Below, in pieces: positions 1 through 12,328 of a DNA stretch of 64,000 bases. Origin of the DNA: Takakia lepidozioides (taxonomy: Eukaryota; Streptophyta; Takakiopsida; Takakiales; Takakiaceae); the NCBI GenBank assembly GCA_030704615.1, contig CM060733.1, forward strand, positions 28,894,001 to 28,958,000. The letters run 5' to 3'. The translations under genes were made by a program, and so were the position numbers. How positions within the stretch are numbered: position 1 is the first letter of the stretch; every line of letters begins with the position of its first letter. Below the pieces are notes generated by a model. It was not told the origin of the DNA. It did not search any database and worked only from the letters and a program-made list of their open reading frames with translations.

Positions 1-247
1 TATCCATCAAGTGATTAATGCCACACACAAGTAAGGGAACCCTATTACTTTGGAGATGAGACATTTCAATGGAGTAAATTATATGAATATTTGTAATCTA
101 TATATGCATCAATAGTTTGGTATTCGAAAACATCATATTTTAACATCATTAGTAACCAAAGAATCAAAGATTTTTTTTAAAAAAAAAAAATGTACACGAT
201 AGAGAAGAACAAAGATGAAATTTATTTGATATTCATAAATACTATCA

Positions 248-934
248 TCAGCGACTTTTCTTGTACGCATTCTTATCAAGATAGTTCATCAGTTTTCGAA
301 ATTTTGGATCCTCCATATTCTCTGGTGGAGCCCCGAATCTCTCCAAACCAACATATGTGGCCACGGACGTTGCTCGCGACAATCCGAGGAGATATTTCTC
401 AAGCTTCTTCAATAAGCATTTGTCCTTTGCAATTGTTTCAAAGGTCGGAGGGTAAATGCATGACCACGTGGGATTGACAACACACTTTGTTGGACTATCA
501 TCAACAAGGAGAGTATTGACCTCATCATATCGACCTGGGTACTTCTCCCACACTTTCCTAAGAGGCTTAAGAAACATAGATGGATGATCTGTTTGATTTT
601 GTCTTGCCTTGTACCGAGGATCAGTATTTGGGGGGCAGACTATGCAGTCGTTCTGAGTCATAACAAAAACAGGTTGTGGCAGACCTTCAAAAAGTCTCTT
701 AACAATAGGCATGAGGTTTCGGAGCATCATGCAACTCCAGATAGCTAGATCAAATGAACCACTTAATGAACGCCAGACTTGATCATAACGTTCACGTCGG
801 TAGACCAATATCTTGTCAATAACTAAGGGTTGTTTGAAATGTTTGCTTGCGCTGGAATGTTCCTTCACAACAATACCCTCCTCAATTCTCTCTGTGCGGC
901 AAAGTACACCGTTCAGGTCAAATATAATCAACAT
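248..934 (-). CDS. FCP1/SCP-like (NIF-type) HAD-fold protein
   Basis: A 228-residue open frame that starts almost directly with the HAD motif I strand (LIIFDLNGVLC) and continues with FDLAIWSC (motif II region) and TLLVDDSP (motif IV region). This order is that of the FCP1-like/NLI-interacting-factor phosphatase domain. Spacing and the segment around WEKYPGRY resemble plant proteins of this group. The phosphatase signature DxDxT is changed: the second Asp is Asn (D-L-N-G-V), so the usual general acid is missing and catalytic activity is doubtful. The frame has no lesion. The start is the first ATG and lies close to the motif, so an upstream exon may be missing. It could be a captured or degenerate copy, given the mobile DNA around it. 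Family assignment is firm; function is not. Confidence 0.72.
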   Translation of the reverse strand: MLIIFDLNGVLCRTERIEEGIVVKEHSSASKHFKQPLVIDKILVYRRERYDQVWRSLSGSFDLAIWSCMMLRNLMPIVKRLFEGLPQPVFVMTQNDCIVCPPNTDPRYKARQNQTDHPSMFLKPLRKVWEKYPGRYDEVNTLLVDDSPTKCVVNPTWSCIYPPTFETIAKDKCLLKKLEKYLLGLSRATSVATYVGLERFGAPPENMEDPKFRKLMNYLDKNAYKKSR

Positions 935-1394
935 TCGTTTTTGGACATTGTGTATCTCGCCAAGAGGTCGCTAAGGTTCATTCTGGTGAAATCAGAGAGT
1001 TGCAACCCCAAAACAAACGAGTTAGCAAGAAGATACACAATTATTGTAATAACCATTCAATAATACGAAGACAACTAAGCACAATTATTTATACCGTACA
1101 TATACACACATGGTTCTGGCTTCGAAATCAAAGAACAACAACATAATATAATGTTCTTGACTCATTGGGGCCAATGGACAAAGGGGTTATAGTTTTGGGT
1201 CTCACTGCTATATCAAGAGTGGATAAAAGATGACACTAAAGAGTTATCCATAAGTGTACGTATTACATTGGGTCATAAGATGTAATTAGCTTTGTTATGT
1301 GTTTGAGAATTCAATACTTCGGAACATGTTTTGAAGTCCACACATCTAGAAAAAATGTAGAGTGAAGTTCATATAGTAGAGTAGCACTTTACCA
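935..1394. other. non-coding spacer
   Basis: AT-rich sequence between the HAD-like gene and the decayed gene to its right. I see no coding frame, RNA gene or repeat in it. Confidence 0.5.
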
Positions 1395-4300
1395 GATTTG
1401 GAGATGTTTCACCCTGTTCATTGCACGTCTTCTTGATCTGCTGCTGTTGAGGTTGATTTGGAATGACTGGGGGAATTCCCTGCTCCTGGAGCCTCTTTTG
1501 TGTTATCTCTTGGATCTGTGACAACATCTGCAGTGCATGTGCTGCTCCAATGTTGTGTGTCTATAGTGACAGCGGGCTAAGGACTGCGTGGAGCTTGATT
1601 GGCTAACGTTGGTAATCACAGCATGACTTGTCACTTCCACTTGGGTCTGAGTTGTCCGATGTAACTCTAAGGGTGATTGCGACATAGTGATCTCCCTCGT
1701 TTCTGAGAGTTGAACCTAGAACACACAATTATATTCATGAAGATTAATAGTTACAAAAGATGGATATCAAACATGTAATCAAATAGTTTACCAAAGAATG
1801 TACTACTCAAATTTATTGCAGACATTCATATCAACGGTTTTCAACAATGTCTCATCAATCTACCCAATCATAGTGTTTCCTGATCAGAGATGTTACGTAC
1901 TTCATTCACTTTCCCAGTAGACGATCCTTCTCTACGCCTTTTTGTGGGGATGGGAGATTGAAAATCCAGAGGCCTATCACTAGCTGCAGGAACAAACCCC
2001 TTATCATCTTGCTCAGCCTCTACATCATCCAAGGCATTTGTTCCCTCTGGACGTGGGGATATTAGACCCCTCCCAAGTACCGCACCCATTATTGACTGGA
2101 CACAATTAGTCGGAATGGCATGTGGGACAGGCTCAAGAAACTGCACTGTGAAGAGCCACATCATTGTGAAGAGCCACATCCAAGACATCAACAAACTCTG
2201 TCATGGTATGTTCCGGGACCTGCACATCAGGCGCAATTGGATCTACTAGATTCACCAGATTGGTCTGATGACCCGTGGCATCGTAATCCAGCATCAGATT
2301 CATAGACCCAAGTTTCAAATTCCTCTCAAACAACGATAATTTCTCGTTATTTTCCTCGTTATGAGGACTACTAGTACCATCACCAATACCACCAGTACTT
2401 GGACCTCGGGTGGCACTGCCTTCTGTGATTTGAGGTGAGACTCTTCTGACCACATCATCTTGTGGTTCCTTACTATTAGTCCCATGTTGACTGTCTTCGT
2501 CTGACACGCTGGAATCTGAAACATCCACTATGGGATTGATTGTGCTAGGGATAATAGGGTTCAGTGGTGGATCACGCCCTCCATGTTGACTCCCAGCGGT
2601 GCTATGTTGGCCTTCGGTTGGACCTTTCTCTTTCTCTTGAAGGGTTAAGTGACGAAACTCTGCCTCTACCTTCTGTTTGCATACCACCTTTTGGTCGTGG
2701 GAGTTGAAGTCAAGAACGCGTACTTGAAGAGTCTAGTGACATGATGATTAACCGTGTCAGACAAAAGATACAAGCTAGAGACAGTGGAAAAATATTAAAC
2801 ATCCTACGCAGGAATTATAAAATGACTTCGGACCTTGTTTCAAAGTCATCAACTAATAAAAATGAGATAAGTGAAAGAGAGCAAATATATAAAAATAAGG
2901 TGAAGAGATATAAAAAACTGTAACTCAGAATATATTGATAATGATACTAGCACTTACATGGAGATGACAAGAAAGTGCAGGTCCTCCAAAAATATTGACC
3001 GCCGCCATTCCTGCCGTGCAAAATGAAGATGCGATGTATGCATATGCAGAGCTGCGAAGCTCATGAGTGTAGGACTTCAAATTCAGCTCGCGGTCTGTAA
3101 ATTCGTCATTTGTACCCCCTCAAGACAGTCTGAATTGGTTTGACACTCAGACATCTGTCAATGTGCTCCTCTGGATGCACAAACTCTGTAGATAAGACCG
3201 GAAACACATAGTCCAGACAAAGATATGGTTCCGACAATCCAAACTTGCAGAACTTGTATTCAGTCTCCATCGCCCCAAAAAATAGAGACCTTCAACACAA
3301 ATAAATCTCTTGGCACCCTCTCCAGTTCGAATGTAGTAATTGAGATGAGCTGAAGATGCAGGACTTGACATGAAAACAAAGGCAGTGCAATTAAACTTCA
3401 TGAATCGGAATGTGTTGAGGATTGTTGAGTAATCCGAGGGGGACCAAATTATCGAATCATCTTTTGGGAGAGTATTCACGAACACAAGACTGATGTTTGC
3501 AAACTCGTCCTTCGGGATATAGGAGAGTTTCGACTTGATATCATCTGCTTTTGCTCCAATGCCAACATGCCTATAGACCTTTTTGAAGTCAGATCTCATT
3601 GATTTTGCTTTCCCATCGTTCTCCTCAACACTTTTTTTCAGTGCAAGAAGCTCAGTGATGAATGCTGCAGGAATGGATGGCCGCTTTTTGTTCATGTTTG
3701 CCTTGTCGGCAAGATACGTCGATCCCAGTGCCTTGCGTAATGACCCAAACTGGACTTTGTCAATCCTGTATTTTTTCTTGACCTCAAGCCATTTTTCTCT
3801 TTTATAGGGATTTATATTGTCCTTTGTCCGCAATGGAAAAAAACAAAAACATGATGTCGAATTATAAACCTCCTTTTCTTCATGTGCTCAATATAATTGA
3901 TCATGCTCTGAATAGACTTGTCTTGGCCCTTACATGGGTGGCGAACAGTCAGCTTGCAACTGAGAAGCTTTTCCGCGATTTTCCCAGCTGCCGCCCAGAT
4001 AGCCCCTGAATAGTCCTTAGCTGAGACCTAGTCATTGGAACCTGTACACCTTTGCAAGGCTTCCCAATGTTATCGATAAGTTATCCTCCATTTTTGGAAT
4101 ACCATTTTCCGCTTCTCCCACACTTCTTCCTCTGATAAAATGAGGACCATGGCCTCCTTCACAGAAATCTGCTCCATGATAACATGGACAGCTTGCATAA
4201 AATCCTGCGAGATGAACCATATTGTAAGGACACATCTCTACCATGTTCGATGAGCATTTGAAACTGAACCATTTGAAGCAATTATTGAAGCATTTGAAAA

Positions 4301-4543
4301 AAACATAAGGTCAATGTTTTGCTTTTACCACCCATTGAGACGAGTGGCAGTGGGAATCGTTTATTTTTTGGGTCTGTTTTGTAGCTCGTAAAATAATCTG
4401 CAATGTGCCACCTTCTCTGAAAATGTGATATCAAATTTTTGTGCCTTGTTCGGATCGTTTAGGAGTTTGGATATCTTCACTAGCCTCAGGACGTCATTTG
4501 ACCAAATGATCTTGGCCAGCCAAGTATTGTAGTATGTCTTCAA
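1395..4543 (-). pseudogene. decayed multi-exon gene, unrecognised
   Basis: Minus-strand coding-like segments lie at about 4,543-4,361, 4,244-4,032, 3,833-3,130, 2,687-1,868 and 1,685-1,395. The central segment (3,833-3,130) is Lys-rich at its N-terminus. It then has a hydrophobic strand followed by NTLP and later strands (TAFVFMSS, FICVEGLYFLG), which loosely recalls a Rossmann-type methyltransferase core; that is a guess from pattern only. The frame shifts in a T/G run near 3,275, where the other frame continues sensibly (EYKFCKFGLSEPYLCLDYVF). The next segment is acidic and low-complexity, with a basic PTKRRRE stretch like a nuclear signal and a 16-bp direct repeat at 2,152-2,183 where frames change. 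A last segment is Gln-rich, with a frame change near 1,560. Several lesions suggest a decayed gene, possibly transposon cargo. Confidence 0.4.
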
Positions 4544-4726
4544 CTCATCATTGTCAACCTCATGAATAAGCTCCTGTAACCAACTCTAGAATGTTAGATC
4601 ATGGACTTGCATTATGACATGGCAACTATTAGTGATGGCAAGGTGGTGGTTCTGGTTCTCAGAATGGACTTCGTGATAGGGTCCGAAGTCCACCGAGTCA
4701 GAGACCTGACTTGAAAATTTACTTCA

Positions 4727-4969
4727 TTCCCTATATATATATATATATATATCACATATTATTTTAAATAGAGTAGAATATTATTTATGAATTTAATATG
4801 AATAAATATATAATATATGTACACATAAACAATATATAATACATATATAATATATAATCTACATTATATATAACAGATAATATTTTGAGAATATGTATAT
4901 ATATGATATTGATGTACATGATATATATATTATATATATAGTGATAGTGTATAGTGTATAGTATATATA

Positions 4970-5004
<35 letters not shown>

Positions 5005-5010
5005 TTTAAT
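4727..5010. repeat. AT microsatellite tract
   Basis: A long run of (AT)n and close variants (ATATAT, TATATG, ATATAATAT) with little else. No coding sequence. Confidence 0.9.
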
Positions 5011-5043
5011 ACATTTATAAATATATAATTAACATTCTATTTA

Positions 5044-5428
5044 GAACTAGTATGTGCGATCCCAATCCGAATGTTGAATGCCAATACCGATTTGATATCT
5101 ATATTTGAATCTAAATTCGATATCTAGATTTGTTCATGAATTCAGGGTTTCACGATTTCAGACCAAATTCATGCCACATGTAAATGAAACATGATCGTGT
5201 GCTAAATGCCACACCCGTTTCAGACCGTGTTAGAACTAGTATGTGAGCTCCCAATCCGAATGTTGAATGTGCTCCAAGAGCCATTGATATCTATGTTTCA
5301 ATATAAATTCGATATAGATTTGTTCATGAATTCAGGGTTTCAAGGTTTCAGACCAAATTCATGCCACAACATGTATATGAAACAGTGATCGTGTGCTAAA
5401 TGCCAGACCGTTTCAGACCGTGTTATGA
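5044..5428. repeat. tandem duplication, unit about 187 bp
   Basis: Two adjacent copies begin with AACTAGTATGTG at 5,044 and 5,231. Both share CCCAATCCGAATGTTGAATG, TTGTTCATGAATTCAGGGTT, CAGACCAAATTCATGCCACA and GATCGTGTGCTAAATGCCA. Small indels separate them. Function unknown. Confidence 0.85.
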
Positions 5429-6900
5429 TACAGAAAGAATTAACAAACTTGAATAATGTATTTATTCTGCAGGATATGTTGTATTTGCTTAGACCATCCG
5501 CACTGTGTTCACAAACATAGATATCTGTGAATATTATTTGTATATGCCATCACCAAATGATGGAGAAAGAGCCTCAGGGTATTTGACAAAGAAAAAGAGA
5601 TTCTGAAGAGAAAGAGGATTGAGAGAGGGAGAGAGAGAGATAGCACGAACCTAAGCTGAAAATCGTTAAAAAAAATTTATAAACAGAGAATTTCTCACCT
5701 ACTGGAGCTACTGGAGCCCGTCATGCTTGCGGGCTGGTCCCCGCTCCTCCCTACTCGCAACTATGTCTGTTGGGGTTCCTGAAACCAAACTTATCTAGTC
5801 CAAGAAATACCAAATCGTCATAGCCAAATCGTGACATCTACAGGAAGAGTCCTAGCCCGCAGCTGCTTTGAGGTTGATGGCTACGGCTGCTGGCCATGGG
5901 CTGCTGCTCTTCTAAGACCAAGTTGAGCCTCTCAATACCTTGTAAACAGCAAGGAAAAACCACATCGTGATACCTATATGAAGAGCCAAAAGCCGCAACT
6001 TGCTTCCTCCGGCAAGCTGCTGGCTACAACTGCTGGTCGCAACTGCTGGTCTAATCTCCTAATACCAACTTGACCCTAACTTAGAAACACCAAGCTTGAC
6101 ACCGCTCCCAAGTACCTTGTAAACGCCAAGCTCGTGAAACACCAAGCACGCCAAACGACACGGTCCAGCCAACTTATTAATCGTTCGAAACAGGAAGAGT
6201 CGTCTTTAACCCGCCGCTGGCTTGCATCGTTGTTCGCAGGCTGGTTGCAGCTCGTCTTTATAACATAATAAACACTCAAACTAACACTAACAATCTCTAA
6301 CAAATAAATTTCATCTGGATCATGACCTGAAACAAAATTTCTCTCTAACGCTGATTCTCCACCCTACAAATCTCTCTAACACTAATACTCCATACTTGCA
6401 AATCTAAGGTACTCTCCTTGCTCACAAAGATTCTACGCTCACATTTCGCTCACTCCACGCTCTCACTGTCTCCCTCACACAGCCCGAGCCTGGCTGAAAA
6501 CAAAAACCAAAAGAGAGAGAGAGCTCTCTCTTTCACGATATAGACTTGGCAAATCGCTCCTCTTCCTCACCGTCGGATCTGAGTCAGATCCGACGGTTGT
6601 GGCGTTTTTCCTTGGATGGAAAGAATGGATGTAGGGTGGATAGTCGATCCATCCAAATCCATAACTAGCTACTTTGGGGGCCTGCAAAATCCATTATGGC
6701 GGGTAAAGCGGCGCCTCCAAAAACACATTATGGGTCCATTAATGTGAGGATAAAGTGCAGATCTTGTCCCCCTAGTGGTTTGGGGCTCAATTCCTCTTGG
6801 CATGCACTCAATGGACATTCAACGGTCGGGATCGTGCAGATTAAGAGGATAAAAAATGGACCTCCACACATCCGCGGATTTTGATTGGGCCGTCATCTAT
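5429..6900. other. no gene; irregular degenerate repeats
   Basis: No convincing coding frame. Around 5,820-6,250 a motif recurs irregularly (AAATCGTGA..., GGAAGAGTC...GCCCGC...GCTG, CTTGTAAAC..CAAG) at about 135-bp spacing, so this is an old degenerate repeat. A (GA)n tract lies at 5,612-5,642. Confidence 0.45.
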
Positions 6901-7145
6901 ACATAGAAGAATTCATCCATCATGACCAATATTTCATCCAGGTTACCTTGATTAGTTTGATTAGTTCGATAAATTCGATCCCCATTAGGCTAGATAAATT
7001 TGATTAAATGTGGTATATGCATAAAGATCATATTCTCAAATTCATTTTATTTTCTTTTTTGAAAACAAAAAGATGAAGTGGCAGCTGAAAATTGAGGCTC
7101 TTTACAAGGGGCGGGGGAAGTAGGGAGGGGATAAAATTGACCCTT

Positions 7146-7810
7146 AGTGACCGATCAGGATTTGAACCTCAGACCATGGCGTGATGTGCACCATATACGG
7201 AATTGTGTCACTTACCATTATGGCGGGCCCCCGCGAGTAGTTATGGCGGAGAAGGGGGTGGCTGCGTGGCGAGCTGAAGGGCATGTGGGGTCTTTCTAAA
7301 TGACTGCGCACACGTAGTAGCCTCATAATGGCCCAAATATGGATTCATATCTACTTTGCATGTGTAGGCCACATGGACACCCTAGGATTTGAGCCTCATA
7401 CTAGTGGCCTGATGTGCACAATATATTGAATTGTGTCACTTACCATTATGGCGGGCCCCCACGAGTAGTTATGGCGGACAAGGGGGTGGCTGCGTGGTGA
7501 GTTAAGGGCATGTGGGTCTTTCTAAATGACTGCGCACACGTGGTAGCCTCATAATGGCCCAAATCTGGATTCATATCTACTTTGCATGTGTAGGCCACAT
7601 CGACACTTCAGATTTGAGCCTCAGACTAGTGGCCTGATGTGCACAATATATTGAGTCATTTACCATTATGGCAAGGCCCCACGAGTAATTATGGTGGACA
7701 AGGGCATGACTGCGCACACGTGGTAGCCTCATGTGGCCAAAATCCACATGCGCACATGTCGTAGCCTCATAATGGCCAAAATCCACCTTGCTTTGCATAT
7801 GTGGGCTCTT
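7146..7810. repeat. tandem repeat, three copies of about 230 bp
   Basis: Copies start at GGATTTGA(A/G)CCTCA near 7,149, 7,385 and 7,611. They share GTGATGTGCAC, TTACCATTATGGC, the CGAGTAGTTATGG stretch, ACTGCGCACACGTGGTAGCC and TACTTTGCATGTGTAGGCCA. The third copy is partly rearranged. On the minus strand the copy starts read GGTTCAAATCC or GGCTCAAATCC, the form of an RNA polymerase III B box, which suggests (weakly) a tRNA-derived SINE origin. Confidence 0.8.
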
Positions 7811-7819
7811 TGTGCTCAA

Positions 7820-8330
7820 GATTGATCGAGCTAGAGGGGAGGTTGCAGACTCTCATATGTTTGCAACCGTGCGATCATGATCTCCAACAATCGACGGCTA
7901 ACATAGGTTGATCCCCCGTCATAGCGTCCCCACTCTCTTGAAGGAACACGTTGTGACCTACACCAAACATCCCACATGTATAAATAAGAGGTCTCAGCTC
8001 ATTTGCTTCCTTTCTTGCTCATCTTATACCTCTATGATCATCCCGGAGCGCTCTCTCTTTCCCTCTTTCCACCCCACGCCTCTTCTCTTTGGTTCTCTTC
8101 ATGCTCACTCACTACTAGTGAGTGCTCTTTCCACCCCACCCCTCTCTTCAGAATCGTCTCTCACTCCCCTCTCTTCAGACATTTCCTCACCCAATTACCC
8201 ATTTTCAACTTTAGAAAGGTTCGTACCCTGTGCCGAAGTATCGCAGTGAAGAGAGATTTAAATCTAGTATTCTTCATATAGTTTGTCATACTTCATCCAT
8301 ACTTATTAATCATCCATATTATTTCATCCA
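7820..8330. other. no gene recognised
   Basis: C/T-rich stretch (TCTCTTTCCCTC, CACCCCACCCCTCTC) with overlapping short open frames that look compositional. Nothing recognisable. Confidence 0.4.
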
Positions 8331-8338
8331 TCCATTTG

Positions 8339-8592
8339 TCATCCATCTGGTAGCATTTCGTAATATGTTTCAAAGTTTAGTTTGAATAAATTTGTTAGTC
8401 AATCCATCCGGAGGTACTTCGTAACATGTTTCGAAGTTTGATATGAATACATTTGTTAGACGATCCATCTAGTGGTATTTCGTAACATGTTTCGAAGTTC
8501 AGTGTGAAAGACCTTGTTAGTTGACGATCCATCCGATGGTACTTTGTAACGTGTTTCGAAGTACAATATGAATGGATTTGTTGGTCATTGGT
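8339..8592. repeat. tandem repeat, four copies of about 62 bp
   Basis: Four successive copies of a unit with the form CATC(C/T)...GGTA(C/T)TTCGTAACATGTTTCGAAGTT...GAAT...TTGTTAG. Consecutive copies begin near 8,342, 8,403, 8,464 and 8,528. A further half motif (GTGTTTCGAAGTCATTG) lies near 8,716. Confidence 0.85.
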
Positions 8593-8969
8593 CATTGTCT
8601 AGACGAATCTCGAGGTAGGGCATTTGGGATTCTAATATTCACATTAATGTGTCCAAATATACCGTCAAATAAAAATATCTAGTTCGGGAAGTTTACAAGG
8701 TGGAAGTTCGGACTGTGTTTCGAAGTCATTGTCATCCGTGAGAAGATTCTTGGTTCAGTCGACATGTCTCTATTTAAAAGCGGAGATAGGGTGTCTCTAT
8801 ATCTTCGAGGGGTGGTCAAGTTGTCGCTCTCTCGTGATTGTTTTAAATGTGTCTAGTAGTGGATCATGCCATGGCCTCAGCTTACTTCATCGACAATTAG
8901 TGTTATTATTGTCAGCTACTCAAACACAAATGATAGGACAAATCTCCCATATCCTCATATGGGAGCATA

Positions 8970-11900
8970 TATGATTGAGGAGGCAATTGGAACGCCGGTT
9001 TGCTGGGATGTCCGAGATGGTAAGCTAGCCCAAGTCGACATTCAAATTGAATCTGAGTCTGGTGATGGAGGACCTCAGAGACCTCAGACGGATAAGACAG
9101 ACATGGAGAAGCTTGAAGAGGCCATGGGTCATCATGGGAAACAAGATAGTTCTACTCATGATTCATTTCCAAATGATTGGGAAGAGACAAGTGGAGGAAT
9201 ATGATGTGTTGTCTTTTGGATAGAGAATCTGATCATCTCTATGAAGGGAGAATTCAAGTGTCTTTTCCTGACGAAGTCATTCTCTGTGACAAATTGGGAG
9301 AGGACCATGTTGGTGTTATCATCACACGAGTTATAGGAGGGGATTCCGGAATGCTCATGTCATTTGTAAAGTGGCCTCTGAATCGGACAAAGTTGGTAGA
9401 GACAAGGATTATGCTCTCTGAGGCTCTTGAGCACTTTTATAGCTCCAACATTGATTCTGCGAATAATGATGACTCTGCTCCAGGAATCCAAAAAGGTCCA
9501 TATCGACTCTTCACCAGAATTGCCAGAGACCCGGGATTACAGAATTCGAGGAAGTCCAAACGACTGTTGTCCCTTGAATCTGTTCGACAAGTGAGTAGTA
9601 AGCCATGTTGTAAGCTAAAGTGTTGCCAACATTTTAATTGGAAAAGAACTCTTGCACTAAGGACAACTTTCTGGGCGTCAACGTTTGATTCTAGGAGAGA
9701 ACTTGGATTTGATAGTATTCCAAGGGTCTTCACATGTTCAGGGTTGCAAACGGAGGAGCTACATAACAATCGAAGGTGTCGATATTTGCGAAAAAACATG
9801 GTGGACCATTTTTGGGGTTGGCCGTTCAACATACATGAAGTACAAGAAGCTGAGCAAAGAGGGTGTTATTACATCATTTCATGGGAACTCGGGGATGAAA
9901 AGGCCACGATCAAATACCCTCCAGGCTGAGGGAAACATTCTTTCAATCGTTAATGAGAATAGTGACTGCATGCCCCATAAATTGAGGAGCATTGGCAATG
10001 GGAGACGAGACACTTTGAGGCTGCTTCCAGCTGATTTGAATTGGAGGAAAGTTCGTGTTCAGTCCAATGAGGTAAGTTTATTGAGCTCTCATTTGCTATC
10101 ATTGACATTCTATATATACTACCACTTCGAACCTCGTTTCGATGTGACTGTTTTTCTCGATTTTCTTTCCCACACTACGTTATGTTTCGGGATAATACTT
10201 AGAAGCATGCCGGCTCTATGTGAGTCCACGAGACGTAGGCGCCGGAACTTCTGTTTACTTTCTACCCGTTGGAGTCCCTTGACTCTTCTCATTCTGTTGT
10301 GCACTATTTTCGGTACCTGATTGGGTGTTTTATCTCGTGGACTTAAAGTCATTCATCATATTTTATGTATTGATTCATTACCATTTTGGATGCAGGTCAA
10401 TGGTATCATTGGTCTTGTACCTGTTTCTAGTTCGACCATAAGTCGGATTTGAAAACGAGTTTTTTCAAATGTTGAAGTACGTAAGTGTGGGAGTACTTTT
10501 GCAAAATGCACAAAGTGTGAGATGTTGAAGGATCTTATCAAAAAGTCTGTGAAAGGAAGTGATGATCAACTCAGCCATAAAAAAAACTTTAGACAAACAT
10601 TTGAAGCATCAAGAGTCTTGTCGGAGGCTTTATCACAGTTGGAGAAATGAATCCGCTATGATGGGAAATGAATTTCTTTGCATCATCCATGATAAAATGG
10701 ATCACCGAAAGACGGCTCTTCCACGTCTACAAACCACAAACAAGATGATATCAGGATTGGGTCAACTTCCAATTTCCTTGACTGGGATGGTAACTCATGG
10801 ACACGGAGATGGAGCATATGCCCAGTACTCGGTTGATTTGTGGCCTGGAGATCCGAATTTCACTATTGGTTCTGTTGCAAGATGTCTCCGCCAACTTGAG
10901 AAATCAAGGAATATTTTTGACCATCCATTCCAAAATGATTTTTTTGAGCAATTAATGTGGGGAAAGTCCAGATGCGTAGATGCGTTGAAGCCGTTACATC
11001 CAGAAGCCCAAAAGAGACCGCGGCCATTGCCTCGGAGATTATATTTGCAGATGGATAATTGTGTGAAGGACAACAAGAATAGGTGGATGTTGGCATTTCT
11101 TTCTTTTCTCACAGCAAGGGGTGTATTCGAAGAAGTTCAATTGGGATTTCTGATGGTTAGTCATACGCACGAAGATATAGAGGGATTTTTCAGCTATCTT
11201 TCAAAAAACTTGAAAGAGAACATCACTTATGTCCTCTCAGATTTAATGAGACATTTCATGGTTTCTCCGGAGTTGCAGTTTATTCCACAAATCATTCAAG
11301 AAGTTCCTGACTTCAAGGAGTTTGTACATGGTCATATTATTGATGGAAAAGAGGCTCTTGTTGGAGTTACTGATATGCATGTTTTTCGGTTTTACATGGA
11401 TTCAGAAAATTGGCCTGTCATGCAATACAAGAAATCCGCGACCGATTCTGATTGGCTTCCAAAACAAGGTGCAGTTAAAATGTGGAAAACTCTTGACGAT
11501 GGATCTCCTTCACTCCCCGTAGGTGAGCCCAAGTCAGTGCCCATGAGACCAATTTGGGGAGACAACGAAGATGCGGTGCAGAAGCAATCTATCATAAAAT
11601 CCGGACTAAAAAAATATCTGGAATTTTGGAGAAAGGGAATGAATATTGATGAGCACTATGGAACTGTCATGAAAAAGTATGATCAATACTGGACTAATAT
11701 TCTGGAGGAGCTAGAGCTTTCACTTGAGGACCCAAAAGATACTGGTCTTCTAGAAGGATTTTGGCCCTCTACAAAATGGCGAGAAAGTCACATGAGAGAT
11801 GGATTTAATGCTCACTCTGACGAATCAAGTGATCATGAAGTTGAGGAAATTGTTCCTTATTGTGGGCCAAGGTGTGATCGTCCAAAAGAAGGTCTAAATC

Positions 11901-12328
11901 CGTACAAAGACATTGAAAAAGGATTTTTTATCCTTGTTCGCCCTCATGATCCTAATACATATCCAGTTTGGTTGGGAATGACATCATCCGATGTAATTCG
12001 TGATAGAAAGAATATCAATTACAAAAAGGTTTTTATTGAGTGGTGGAAACCAAAGAAGGGAGGTAATCCATCTGATTTGGAAAGATACAGGGATAGTTGG
12101 ACAAAGACTTGGGAATTCAACCCCGAAGATCCTCCACAGTGGATCCATGTTGACACCGTTGTTTGGACCATGCCCGCGAGAAAGAATACTACGAGGTCAA
12201 GCACAAAGCGGATAAGTGTCAAAGAGGCAGAGAAAGCGAATATCGATAAAACGAATCTCCAATGCGACGCAGAAACAAGTTCTTTGCGTAAATTCGAACA
12301 ATCTGAAGACATTAACCATGATGTATGA
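8970..12328 (+). pseudogene. DUF7869-type transposon-like gene, broken
   Basis: The 3-prime part (10,559-12,328) is one long open frame. It contains LYLQMDNCVKDNKNRW, then VFEEVQLGFL and SHTHEDIEGFF, the hallmark order of the DUF7869 family, which is common in mobile-gene-rich eukaryotes. The Asp before NCVKDNKN and the acidic HTHEDI motif look like metal-ligand positions of an RNase H-like fold (inference). Upstream, coding segments at about 9,177-9,700 and 9,690-10,070 include GVDICEKTWWTIFGVGRST and a HGN motif. A GT donor follows VQSNE (10,071) and an AG acceptor precedes 10,396. Lesions: a frame change near 9,690, an in-frame stop near 10,450 and a frame change in the A-run near 10,580. 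An acidic segment at 8,970-9,200 may be its first exon. Not functional as it stands. Confidence 0.6.
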
